Below, piece by piece: positions 51,395 through 58,621 of a stretch of DNA of 64,000 nt (its first letter is position 1; every line of letters starts with the position of its first letter). The stretch is from Candidatus Nanoarchaeia archaeon (GTDB taxonomy: Archaea; Nanobdellota; Nanobdellia; Woesearchaeales; JANQNE01), in the NCBI GenBank assembly GCA_028279725.1, contig JANQNE010000007.1, positions 1-64,000 of the forward strand, in the 5' to 3' direction. A program made the position numbers and the translations under genes. The notes below the pieces were generated by a model. That model was not told where the DNA came from. It was given only the letters and a program-made list of their open reading frames with translations, and made no database searches.

Positions 51395-51487
51395 TTTATC
51401 CTCATAAACTGGATGAGATTATATAAAGTTTTCTTTTTAACTCATAATTCCGAAAGTTATTTAAATAATCAAAGGTATTTTTAAAGC

Positions 51488-52096
51488 ATGCCTGCGAGAC
51501 CAGTTGATCAAAACCCAGTTGTATGGGCTGCTGCTTTTAGACTGAAATACAAGGATGTTTTCCACCTTAAGAACTTCTACAGGATGATCCGTGAATGGCT
51601 TATGGAAAATGATTGGAAGGCAGCTGATGGATCAAAAGACCATTGGGAAGATTTCTATCTGCAAAAGCAGGATGAAGCTGGTTTCAAGGAGATCCACATA
51701 TGGTGGAGGCCTCAGAAAACATTTAATACTTCTAGTTTCTATAAGTGGAAGCTGAAGATTGATTATAAGTGTCTTTACTTAAAATCAACAGAGATAATGC
51801 ATCAAGGTAAGAAGCATAAGGTAGACAAAGGAGAAGTTGAGATGAAGATCAGGTCTTATCTTGAATTAGTCGGCTGGCAAAAATGGAAAGATCACTGGTT
51901 CTTGAAACATTTCTGGAATATTTATGTAAAACGTATCTATTTCAAAGAGCTTCTGAAATTAAAGCTCTCCTTATACAGGGAGACCTATGAGCTGCAGGAT
52001 GCTATGAAAAGGTTCCTTCAGATGAAGAGATTCCTCCCAACATTCGAAGGAGAGAAATTCCACGAGACAGAAGCCTATCCTTCTTGGAAAAAGTAA
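51488..52096 (+). CDS. Hypothetical Trp/Lys-rich protein, 202 aa
   Basis: An unrecognised basic protein, unusually rich in Trp, Tyr and Lys. Two similar stretches, KDVFHLKNFYRMIREWLMENDWKAADGSKDHWEDFYL and EMKIRSYLELVGWQKWKDHWFLKHFWNIYVKRIYFKELL, suggest an internal repeat or a Trp-lined groove. Such composition fits nucleic-acid or membrane-interface binding, but no family name applies. Start ATG 51488 follows TATTTTTAAAGC, suggesting a leaderless message. The gene precedes tRNA-Thr by 54 bases. Similar proteins may exist in related DPANN genomes; I cannot check this here. Confidence 0.62.
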   Translation: MPARPVDQNPVVWAAAFRLKYKDVFHLKNFYRMIREWLMENDWKAADGSKDHWEDFYLQKQDEAGFKEIHIWWRPQKTFNTSSFYKWKLKIDYKCLYLKSTEIMHQGKKHKVDKGEVEMKIRSYLELVGWQKWKDHWFLKHFWNIYVKRIYFKELLKLKLSLYRETYELQDAMKRFLQMKRFLPTFEGEKFHETEAYPSWKK

Positions 52097-52149
52097 TTTT
52101 CTAGCGAAACTTTTTTAAAGTACTCTTTAATCCTCTGACTTATAACTAT

Positions 52150-52223
52150 GCCTCTGTAGCTTAGTTAGCTAGAGCGCGGGACTTGTAATCCCGAGGTCAG
52201 GGGTGCAACTCCCCTCAGAGGCT
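52150..52223 (+). tRNA. tRNA-Thr(TGT)
   Basis: The cloverleaf is complete: acceptor GCCTCTG/CAGAGGC, D-arm GCTT/GAGC (with one G-T pair), anticodon stem CGGGA/TCCCG with loop CTTGTAA (anticodon TGT), variable loop AGGTC, T-arm AGGGG/CCCCT with loop TGCAACT, and discriminator T. There is no intron and no encoded CCA. The T-loop TGCAACT differs from the usual TTCAAAT at several positions but keeps C56 and A58. Confidence 0.95.
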
Positions 52224-52236
52224 TTCCTGATCTAAA

Positions 52237-52689
52237 ATGAAAGAAGAATATAATAAACTTAAGAAATCTCTGAAACTTCCTGACTTCAAGAAGATAGACA
52301 ATGAGTTTGAGCTGTCAGATCTTGAAGAAACTTCTTTCTTGCTAAGAGATATAAGAAGAAAGATGATTGATAAGGTTGATTTCTATGCAAAGATTCTTGA
52401 GCCGATAATCCAGCCAGAGACAAACATTGTCTGTATGTTTGAATGTAAGGCATTTGATGATGATGAAAAATTAGAGATCTATGACATGTTCAGAAAGATG
52501 ATGTCTTTAGTAAGATCATCAGCTGAACTTTCCTTAGAATGTGATGATAAGAAAGAGGCTGAATTCATATCAGAACTTTCAGAAGAATGGGACAAGCTTA
52601 AGCCAAAGCTTATGGAAAAGATTTCTAAGATGAGAAAATCATGGCAAAAGAAGATTGATATAAAAGAGACACAGGAATATTTTGGGTGA
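52237..52689 (+). CDS. Hypothetical helical protein, 150 aa
   Basis: An unrecognised soluble acidic protein. It is helical throughout (KEEYNKLKKSLKLPDFKKIDNEFELSDLEETSFLLRDIRRKMIDKVDFYAKILEP...). Cys residues (VCMFECKAF near 66 and LECDDKK near 104) are too few for a zinc site alone. It starts 14 bases after tRNA-Thr and ends 4 bases before the adk start, so it probably shares the adk transcript. No motif or family is evident. A role in an adk-linked operon is only suggested by position. Confidence 0.55.
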   Translation: MKEEYNKLKKSLKLPDFKKIDNEFELSDLEETSFLLRDIRRKMIDKVDFYAKILEPIIQPETNIVCMFECKAFDDDEKLEIYDMFRKMMSLVRSSAELSLECDDKKEAEFISELSEEWDKLKPKLMEKISKMRKSWQKKIDIKETQEYFG

Positions 52690-52693
52690 TAAA

Positions 52694-53323
52694 ATGAAAA
52701 TAATTATGTTAGGGGCTCCTGGAGTAGGAAAAGGAACAATAGCAAAAAAGCTGATAGAAAACCACAACATACCTCAGCTGTCAACAGGAGATATGTTAAG
52801 AGCTGCAATAGCAGAACAGTCAGAATTAGGTATGGAAGCAAAAAAATTCATGGATGCAGGCAACTTAGTTCCAGATGATGTTGTCATAGGATTAATCCAG
52901 GAAAGGATAAAACAGGATGACTGCAAAGAAGGATTCATATTAGATGGATTTCCAAGAACAATACCTCAGGCAGAAGCATTAGACAAGATAACAGAGATAG
53001 ACAAAGTTGTTAACTTGACAGCTCCTGATGAACTTATAATCAAAAGGCTTTCTGCAAGAAGGACATGTAAAGGATGCGGAGCTATATTCAATGTGATCTT
53101 TATCCCGCCGAAAGAAGAAGGAAAATGTGACAAGTGCGGAGGAGAACTTCTCCAGAGAGATGATGACAAGGAAGAATCTGTAAAGAATAGATTGGTTGTC
53201 TATGAAAAACAGACAGCTCCTCTGATAGATTTCTACAGAAACAAAGGTATCTTGTCAGATGTTGACGGTTCACAAGAGCTTCCAAAGATTGTATCAGATA
53301 CAGAAGCAGTATTAGCTAAATAA
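52694..53323 (+). CDS. adk: Adenylate kinase, bacterial type with zinc LID
   Basis: Adenylate kinase interconverts ATP, ADP and AMP. The P-loop LGAPGVGKGT is near residue 7. The AMP-binding parts are STGDMLRAAIAE and LDGFPRTIPQAEAL. The LID has CKGCGAIFNVIFIPPKEEGKCDKCGG, a four-Cys zinc site. This is the bacterial/eukaryotic Adk family of about 210 residues, not the short archaeal AdkA family, so gene transfer is likely. I start at ATG 52694 rather than TTG 52682. It follows the 150-residue unknown by 4 bases. Its 3' end overlaps truD by 12 bases on the opposite strand. Confidence 0.95.
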   Translation: MKIIMLGAPGVGKGTIAKKLIENHNIPQLSTGDMLRAAIAEQSELGMEAKKFMDAGNLVPDDVVIGLIQERIKQDDCKEGFILDGFPRTIPQAEALDKITEIDKVVNLTAPDELIIKRLSARRTCKGCGAIFNVIFIPPKEEGKCDKCGGELLQRDDDKEESVKNRLVVYEKQTAPLIDFYRNKGILSDVDGSQELPKIVSDTEAVLAK

Positions 53324-54223
53324 GCTTGCAACAAATACAGTTGCATAGCTTCCTTTAGGAAGAAAAAATCTTAATTCTATTTTATTTTCTTTTTTCTCGA
53401 TCTCAAGATCTTCGACATCTACAAAAACTCTTCTCTCCCCGCCTTCAGCACTAAGCTCTGGGATCTCTCTGATTATAAAATCCCTGTAATCTATTCCTTC
53501 CTCATCCATAAGATCCTGGGCAATCTTCTCAACCTTATAATCCTCAAATTCTGTCCCAAAACCAATGATTGGAAGATCAATATCATCCTCGATCTTCTCA
53601 GCCATCTTGTTCCACAATAAAGACTGGTATGCATGGACATATATCCTAAGTATCTTCTTAGGAATATTTCTCAAAGCTCCGACATAGTCCTTCTCTTTTT
53701 CTTCAAGATGTTCTCTGACCTTATCTTGAGATTCAGCTATCTTCTCAGCAGCAGACTTAAAATCACCTTTGATAATCAGCTTTCCGATCTCAGCATTCTG
53801 CCCGGAAAATCTCTGTTCTCCATAAAGATTCCTCATCTTATTTTTCGCTTCAGGAACATCATCTACACCACTAACAATTATCCTAAATTTGTTCCCTTTA
53901 AGATCCCCTAAAGAAAGCGGCTTATCATAATGGCCAAAAAATTCAAGCTCAATATCTTTGATTTTCAACTCCTCAATCTTCTCCTTAGAAACCTTTGATA
54001 TTGAGATCAACTGCTTTGTCACAGCCCTCTTGTCTTTAGTTCCTGCAAACCCTATAAACTTTGCCGGAATATTCAAAGACTTAGCTATCCTCACAACTGC
54101 ATCCATGGTATTGTAATTGGTCTTAGTCATCCACCAAAGTGAATATTCCCCGCTCTGTTTAGGTTCTATATTTGTAACTTCGTCAACCCTGAAATCTTCC
54201 GGCTCTTGTTTTATCCCATACAT
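53312..54223 (-). CDS. truD: TruD-family tRNA pseudouridine synthase
   Basis: TruD converts uridine 13 in tRNA (and sites in other RNAs) to pseudouridine. The family signature is intact: FAGTKDKRAVTKQLISI near residue 60 with the catalytic Asp64, LGDLKGNKFRIIVSGV near 103, and NLYGEQRFSG near 128. PKKILRIYVHAYQSLLWNKMAEKI near 190 and a C-terminal strand ELRFFLPKGSYATVFVASL follow. The length (303 aa) is at the short end because the insertion domain is reduced. It is divergent from the intron-split tRNA-Arg gene, whose first nucleotide lies 55 bases beyond its start. A role in tRNA maturation is consistent with that neighbour. Confidence 0.95.
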   Translation of the reverse strand: MYGIKQEPEDFRVDEVTNIEPKQSGEYSLWWMTKTNYNTMDAVVRIAKSLNIPAKFIGFAGTKDKRAVTKQLISISKVSKEKIEELKIKDIELEFFGHYDKPLSLGDLKGNKFRIIVSGVDDVPEAKNKMRNLYGEQRFSGQNAEIGKLIIKGDFKSAAEKIAESQDKVREHLEEKEKDYVGALRNIPKKILRIYVHAYQSLLWNKMAEKIEDDIDLPIIGFGTEFEDYKVEKIAQDLMDEEGIDYRDFIIREIPELSAEGGERRVFVDVEDLEIEKKENKIELRFFLPKGSYATVFVASLFS

Positions 54224-54297
54224 GATCTGGGGTATTTTAGAAAACTATTAAAATATTACCCATTTCACAGCAGATATGCACCTGTAGCGCAGTCTGG

Positions 54298-54340
54298 ATA
54301 CTGTCAATTCGAAGAATTGACCGGATTGGCCGTAGGACAA
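54298..54340 (+). other. BHB intron 1 (D-loop) of tRNA-Arg
   Basis: A 43-nt intron. A canonical bulge-helix-bulge forms: central 4-bp helix GTCT (54292-54295) with GGAC (54335-54338), bulges GGA (54296-54298) and AAA (54339-54341), each cut after the second base. Beyond it, TAC/GTA and GTCAATTC/GGATTGGC extend the inner helix. Cutting there leaves the D-loop AGTCTGG plus ATA. Confidence 0.85.
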
Positions 54341-54381
54341 ATAGCGCGAAAGCCTCCTAAGCTTTAGGTCGGGGGTTCGAA

Positions 54382-54426
54382 TGCTTGGAGCTGAAAGCTA
54401 CAAGGTTTTCGACGCCAAGTCGAATT
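54382..54426 (+). other. BHB intron 2 (T-loop) of tRNA-Arg
   Basis: A 45-nt intron. Central 4-bp helix TTCG (54376-54379) with CGAA (54421-54424), bulges AAT (54380-54382) and TTT (54425-54427), inner helix GCTTGG/CCAAGT, outer helix the T-stem GGGGG/CCCCT. Cutting after the second base of each bulge joins TTCGAA to T and gives exactly the seven-base T-loop TTCGAAT. Confidence 0.88.
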
Positions 54427-54448
54427 TCCCCTCAGGTGCGCTTTTATT

Positions 54449-55126
54449 ATGAAAACTCATCATATAACAAAGATAAATGTAATCGATGTTGCAATATTTA
54501 TTGCAATCTTCGAATTCTTCACGCTATTGCTCCTTCCACACATAAATTTTGGCACAATTATGACAGGACTTGTAGATGGATTCATCGGAGCAGTTCTAGC
54601 CATCTTATTGTTCAACTCATTAAGATTCAGCGTAAACTTTATATTAGATAAAAAGAAAAAAACTTTAGAAAAATTAGATGTCTTTATCCCTTCACTAGCC
54701 AACGGAATCTTTCTTGCAATACTATTCATATCTCAAAGATTTCTAAGCTATAGATTCATAGAAAATATGCTGCTAAGAAACATTGTTGTTGGATTTGTAA
54801 ACACATTCATCGCAATATTCTTCTGTATAATCATCTATAACTTGATAGCAAAACACACAGATCTGAGACTAAAAACGACTATTAACAAAAAACAGGTCAA
54901 AATTGAATCGATTGACCTAAAAACAACTCCTTTCTTTGTTGCAGTTTTCGAACTCTTTATCCTCCCAATTATGGGTATCTTCTTCATTATCTTCGAAAAT
55001 CTGCCATATGCACTATCATCTCCTCTGGTTGGCTTATTTGGAGGTTTTATAGGGTGTCTTATAGCTGCGAAAGTATATAATTTCCTTGCGAAAAGCTTTA
55101 AAGGAATCGGTATTTCTATTAGTTAA
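54449..55126 (+). CDS. Multi-pass membrane protein, 225 aa
   Basis: An unrecognised membrane protein. Two similar halves are visible. NVIDVAIFIAIFEFFTLLLLPHINFGTIMTGLVDGFIGAVLAILLFNSL resembles TTPFFVAVFELFILPIMGIFFIIFENLPYALSSPLVGLFGGFIGCLIAAKVYNFL, so an internal duplication is likely. About six helices are predicted, with a basic cytoplasmic loop (LDKKKKTLEKLD). Start ATG 54449 lies 8 bases after the tRNA-Arg discriminator, so it may be read from the tRNA transcript. The function is unknown; a transporter or channel is only a guess. Confidence 0.65.
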   Translation: MKTHHITKINVIDVAIFIAIFEFFTLLLLPHINFGTIMTGLVDGFIGAVLAILLFNSLRFSVNFILDKKKKTLEKLDVFIPSLANGIFLAILFISQRFLSYRFIENMLLRNIVVGFVNTFIAIFFCIIIYNLIAKHTDLRLKTTINKKQVKIESIDLKTTPFFVAVFELFILPIMGIFFIIFENLPYALSSPLVGLFGGFIGCLIAAKVYNFLAKSFKGIGISIS

Positions 55127-55127
55127 A

Positions 55128-55955
55128 ATGATGCCTGATAAAGTTATAGAAAGTTTTGATGGAGTTAAAGTAGCTTACAGACATGACAAAAAAGAATCTG
55201 ACAAGCCGGTTCTTGTATTTGTACATGGGATAGGTGGAAATTCCTCAGCATGGAACGATATGATTGATATCTTTGAAAAACAAAACTTCTCAACTCTAAA
55301 AATAGACCTAAGAGGTCATGGAATGAGTGAAAAACCATCAAAACGAAAGCTTTATTCTGTAGAAAATATGGCTAAAGACATAGACTTTATCTTAAACAAA
55401 GAAAATATCCATGATGCTGTATTCATCTGCCATTCTTTTGGAGGCTCTGTTGTCTTAAAGTATTCAATGACAAAAGACAATAAGGTCAGAAAGATGATCC
55501 TATGCAATACACCACACACAGTTCCTTTCAAATACTGTCCTTACAAATCTGTAAAAAGATTCTACTGGCTATTAAGACCGATAATCTGGACAATAGCAAC
55601 ACTAAGCTTCATAAAAAGAGGAAAATACAAATATCCTTTATACTGTGAACTTAAAGACCTTACAGAATATCAGCTTTTCAAGAAAGACCTGTCAGGAGCA
55701 CCATTAAGAAACTTCCTCTGGAACTACTTGCTTATGTTCTCATACAATATAGACCTAAATAATCTGGCAGCAAAAACTACTCCTGCTCTTCTGATAACCT
55801 CAGATAAAGATAACTTCCTTCTTCCAGAATCTGTTGTTGAGCTTTCAAAAATCATAAAAAATTCAAAACTGGTCTCAATAATGGACTGTGACCATGAGAC
55901 AATAATCAGAAAACCAGAAGAGGTCTCAAAACACATATTAGAATTCTTAAAATGA
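55128..55955 (+). CDS. Alpha/beta-hydrolase
   Basis: A 275-residue serine hydrolase. Motifs are FVHGIGGNSSAWNDM near residue 33 (oxyanion loop), LRGHGMSEKP near 65, the nucleophile elbow ICHSFGGSV near 106 (Cys replaces the usual Gly two residues before Ser), the acid DKDNFLLPE near 228, and the His in DCDHETI near 258. I chose ATG 55128 because TTTAAAGG lies about 26 bases upstream. The next gene overlaps by 4 bases, so it forms an operon with the glycosyltransferase. Esterase, lipase or deacylase activity is unknown. A second hydrolase lies 0.8 kb on. Confidence 0.85.
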   Translation: MMPDKVIESFDGVKVAYRHDKKESDKPVLVFVHGIGGNSSAWNDMIDIFEKQNFSTLKIDLRGHGMSEKPSKRKLYSVENMAKDIDFILNKENIHDAVFICHSFGGSVVLKYSMTKDNKVRKMILCNTPHTVPFKYCPYKSVKRFYWLLRPIIWTIATLSFIKRGKYKYPLYCELKDLTEYQLFKKDLSGAPLRNFLWNYLLMFSYNIDLNNLAAKTTPALLITSDKDNFLLPESVVELSKIIKNSKLVSIMDCDHETIIRKPEEVSKHILEFLK

Positions 55956-56668
55956 TCTCAGTTGTAATCCCAACATACAATGAAGAGAAAGTCATAGAAG
56001 ATGGAATCAAACAATTCCTCCCACTAAAGAAGAAATATGACTTAGAAATTATAGTTTCAGACGGAAAAAGCACAGACAACACAGTAAAGATAGCAAAAAA
56101 ATACGCTGACAAAGTTATTGTCTGGAAAAAGAAACAAAGACAAAACATTCCGCAAGGAAGAAACGCTGGCTGTTTCAAGGCAAAAGGAGATATCTTATTC
56201 GTAACAGACGCTGACTGCAGAGTAAAAAATATAGATTCATTCTTCAAAAGGATCATCAAAGAATTCAAAGATCCAAAACTTGTAGCCTTGACCGGAAAAG
56301 TTCTGATCAACCCAAAAGAAAAGAAGCTTATAGACAATATCCACCATCTATTCAACACCTATAATGATATTACAAACATACTGAAGATTGGTGGAGCAAG
56401 GGGGGAATTCCAGGTCATAAGGATGTCAGCATTCAAAAAAATCAAAGGGTATAATGAAAAGCTCGCATGTTCAGAAGATTTTGACTTATTCTACAGGTTA
56501 AGGAAACTTGGAAAAGTAAAATTTGTATGTTCATTGGTCATTTTTGAATCTGCAAGAAGATACAGAAAATTAGGATATCCGAAAGTTGTCGCAACCTGGA
56601 TCTACGAAGGTCTGCATCATCTTTTAACTGGCAGAGCAGCATACAAAGAATGGGAAGTTGTCAGATAA
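55952..56668 (+). CDS. Family 2 glycosyltransferase
   Basis: The 238-residue protein has the GT2 fold: SVVIPTYNEEKVI at the N-terminus, SDGKSTDNT near 39, TDADCRV near 89 (the DxD-type metal site), and the C-terminal EDFDLFYRLRKLGKVKFV. It transfers a sugar from a nucleotide or lipid-linked donor. There is no membrane helix, so it would act in the cytoplasm or peripherally. It overlaps the hydrolase gene by 4 bases (ATGA). Together they suggest processing of a polar lipid or glycan, but acceptor and donor are unknown. Confidence 0.9.
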   Translation: MISVVIPTYNEEKVIEDGIKQFLPLKKKYDLEIIVSDGKSTDNTVKIAKKYADKVIVWKKKQRQNIPQGRNAGCFKAKGDILFVTDADCRVKNIDSFFKRIIKEFKDPKLVALTGKVLINPKEKKLIDNIHHLFNTYNDITNILKIGGARGEFQVIRMSAFKKIKGYNEKLACSEDFDLFYRLRKLGKVKFVCSLVIFESARRYRKLGYPKVVATWIYEGLHHLLTGRAAYKEWEVVR

Positions 56669-56700
56669 GTTTATAAAGCTAAAATGCTTAACAGCCTAAA

Positions 56701-56736
56701 AGAGGTGTATTATGACCTCTAGAGCTAATTCTAGAG
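56701..56736 (+). promoter_or_regulatory. Mutually exclusive hairpins over a ribosome site
   Basis: AGAGGT (56701-56706, part of a good ribosome site) can pair with ACCTCT (56715-56720). The same ACCTCT region can instead pair as CTCTAGA (56717-56723) with TCTAGAG (56730-56736). The first hairpin would hide the ribosome site and the ATG at 56712; the second would free it. That ATG opens a 31-codon frame out of phase with the hydrolase at 56747. This may be a leader peptide or a translation switch. Confidence 0.4.
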
Positions 56737-56746
56737 TATTGAAGAA

Positions 56747-57604
56747 ATGCCCAAAAAAGAAACTATTGAATTTAAAGTTGGAGAAGAAGGATACATTTCA
56801 CTAGAAGGTTTAGTGTTATCTCCTCACCTATCAAAACCAGAAGCTACAATCTATTTTTTAGAAGGTCTTGGTGGTGATTTTAGAGATTATATGTGTCTTT
56901 TGGAACCTTTAGCAGATGAATTCAAAGTAGTTGCTCATAACTACAGAGGGCATTCTGGATCACAAGGATACTTCCACCCAGCTGATTGTGCTAATGATTT
57001 GTTAGATATTGTTAATACTGAAGAAGGGAAGGTCCATCTTCTTGGACACTCAATAGGTTCTATGATAAGCATAAATTCTGCTTCAAAAAAACCAGAAAAA
57101 TTCTCTTCAAATTATATGATCGCTCCATTCAGTGATGTTATATTCCTTCCGGATAGACTGAAAAAAAGCGTTAAATTATTGAACGCTTTTGAAGGCGCTT
57201 TGCCTTTTATCGACAAAGTACTTTACAAAACAGGAATATCTAAAAAACGAGGTCATTGTAACCATGTTCTGCAAGCACATTCAAAGATAGATAAAGATGG
57301 GATAAGAAACCACTATCAAAGATATAATCAGGGGAATATTCCAACTGCCTTCGTCCTGACTCGTAATGATGAAGTTCTCGGAACTGCAGATGAGCATCAT
57401 TATAACAAGATTAATGACTTGCTATTATTTTATATTCCTAAGATAGAAAATAGGTCCGCACTTTTCCAAGGATTAAATCATGAGCTAAATCTTGAAGGTA
57501 GCTGTCCTTTCCTAAAACCAGAACTGTACAGGAAGACAGGAAATAAAAAAGACACAAAAAAACTGATTGAAAACATCGCAGAATTCTACAGAAAACATAA
57601 ATAA
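56747..57604 (+). CDS. Alpha/beta-hydrolase
   Basis: A 285-residue hydrolase with FLEGLGGDFRDYMCLLEPLAD near 40, YRGHSGSQG near 66, the nucleophile elbow LGHSIGSMIS near 98, the acid region LTRNDEVLG near 203, and the final His in GLNHELN near 246. The acyl-binding lid is charged. ATG 56747 is not preceded by a clear ribosome site, while a strong GAGGTG upstream belongs to the out-of-phase ATG at 56712. Start choice, frameshifting or a leader peptide therefore remain open. It is independent of the hydrolase at 55128 by sequence. The substrate is unknown. Confidence 0.8.
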   Translation: MPKKETIEFKVGEEGYISLEGLVLSPHLSKPEATIYFLEGLGGDFRDYMCLLEPLADEFKVVAHNYRGHSGSQGYFHPADCANDLLDIVNTEEGKVHLLGHSIGSMISINSASKKPEKFSSNYMIAPFSDVIFLPDRLKKSVKLLNAFEGALPFIDKVLYKTGISKKRGHCNHVLQAHSKIDKDGIRNHYQRYNQGNIPTAFVLTRNDEVLGTADEHHYNKINDLLLFYIPKIENRSALFQGLNHELNLEGSCPFLKPELYRKTGNKKDTKKLIENIAEFYRKHK

Positions 57605-57663
57605 CTTCAACTCATCTTAAACTTATCAAAAACTATTTATAAAAGAACATCTAATTTACTTCT

Positions 57664-58446
57664 ATGCCAAGAAAAAAAGAAACTTTTGTGCTTGTATCAC
57701 TTCAGGAAGATCAGGCAAAGAAACTAGCTCAAGTAGTCAGCAACGATACCTGCAGAAAAATACTTGATTATTTAGGAGAGAATGAAGCTACAGAATCTGA
57801 ACTAGCTAAAAAGCTGAAAGTTCCTATATCAACAATACATTACAATCTTCAAGCTTTGCAGAAAGGAAATCTTGTAGAAGCTGAAGAATTCCATTATTCT
57901 GAAAAGGGAAAAGAGATCCTGCATTATAGGCTTGCAAACAAATACATAATAATTGCTCCGAAATCAACCTTCGGCTTAAAAGAGAAGCTGAGGTCCATTC
58001 TCCCGGTAGGAGCGATTGCTTTAGGCGGTGCTGCCATATTGCAAGTCTTTCAGAAATTCATCCCTTACAATGTTAAAGAATCTATGATAGCTCCTGCTGC
58101 TGAACCAGTACTTAGTAAAAGTATAGCAACTGGAGCAGTTGAAGAGGCTGCACCTATGGCTGCTGAAACAGTTGTTGAAGAAGCTACTGCTGAAGCCGTT
58201 TTTGAAATGTTACCCTCTGCTGGGGTTGATATTGATGGAGCTTCTGAAATAGTCCTTGAAGTTGCTGACGCAGCAGCTGAAGGAGTTAATCAGACTATAG
58301 AAAAAACAGTTGAAACAGCCCCTCAAATAGTTGAAATTATCAAAGAGCCCTCCATCTGGCACTCACCTGCTTTGTGGTTCTTGATTGGAGCTATATCGGC
58401 ACTCGGATTATACTTGTTAATTTCCTACATTAGAAGAAAAAAATAG
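57664..58446 (+). CDS. Membrane-tethered winged-helix regulator
   Basis: The 260-residue protein has an ArsR-like winged helix at residues 15-80 (VVSNDTCRKILDYLGENEATESELAKKLKVPISTIHYNLQALQKGNLVE). It also has two hydrophobic segments (LPVGAIALGGAAILQVF near 120 and SPALWFLIGAISALGLYLLI near 235) and a basic tail. Between the helices is an acidic Ala/Glu-rich region that would lie outside. Such membrane-bound HTH proteins are signal-responsive regulators. The ATG follows TTTATAAAAG by about 25 bases. It is separated from the beta-propeller lipoprotein gene by 175 bases that hold only a promoter, so regulation of that gene is plausible but untested. Confidence 0.78.
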   Translation: MPRKKETFVLVSLQEDQAKKLAQVVSNDTCRKILDYLGENEATESELAKKLKVPISTIHYNLQALQKGNLVEAEEFHYSEKGKEILHYRLANKYIIIAPKSTFGLKEKLRSILPVGAIALGGAAILQVFQKFIPYNVKESMIAPAAEPVLSKSIATGAVEEAAPMAAETVVEEATAEAVFEMLPSAGVDIDGASEIVLEVADAAAEGVNQTIEKTVETAPQIVEIIKEPSIWHSPALWFLIGAISALGLYLLISYIRRKK

Positions 58447-58621
58447 GTACAAAATTCTATTGAATTCTGCCTTCTCAGGCCTTATTACCTTATTTTTCTG
58501 ACTTTTAGCTTCAATCCATTTCAAACTCTACTTTTCCCTATTTATATATCAAAGTCTTTACAGCCATTAAACAAAAGATATTTAAAAATTAAAAAAACAG
58601 ATTAACACGGAGGAAATTAAA

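Larger units (their letters stand above)
54278..54440 (+). tRNA. tRNA-Arg(CCT) with two non-canonical BHB introns
   Basis: Joining 54278-54297, 54341-54381 and 54427-54440 gives a normal 75-nt cloverleaf. It has acceptor GCACCTG/CAGGTGC, D-arm GCGC/GCGC with loop AGTCTGGATA, and anticodon stem AAAGC/GCTTT with loop CTCCTAA (anticodon CCT at 54356-54358). The variable loop is AGGTC, the T-arm GGGGG/CCCCT with loop TTCGAAT, and the discriminator G. One intron lies in the D-loop, one in the T-loop (after position 59), and none at the usual 37/38 site. A20 and C35 fit archaeal Arg identity. Confidence 0.9.

Noticed and set aside
54385-54651. An 88-codon plus-strand frame starting inside the tRNA-Arg intron
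   Set aside because: It lies out of phase over the membrane protein gene at 54449, lacks any motif, and its start is inside intron 2.
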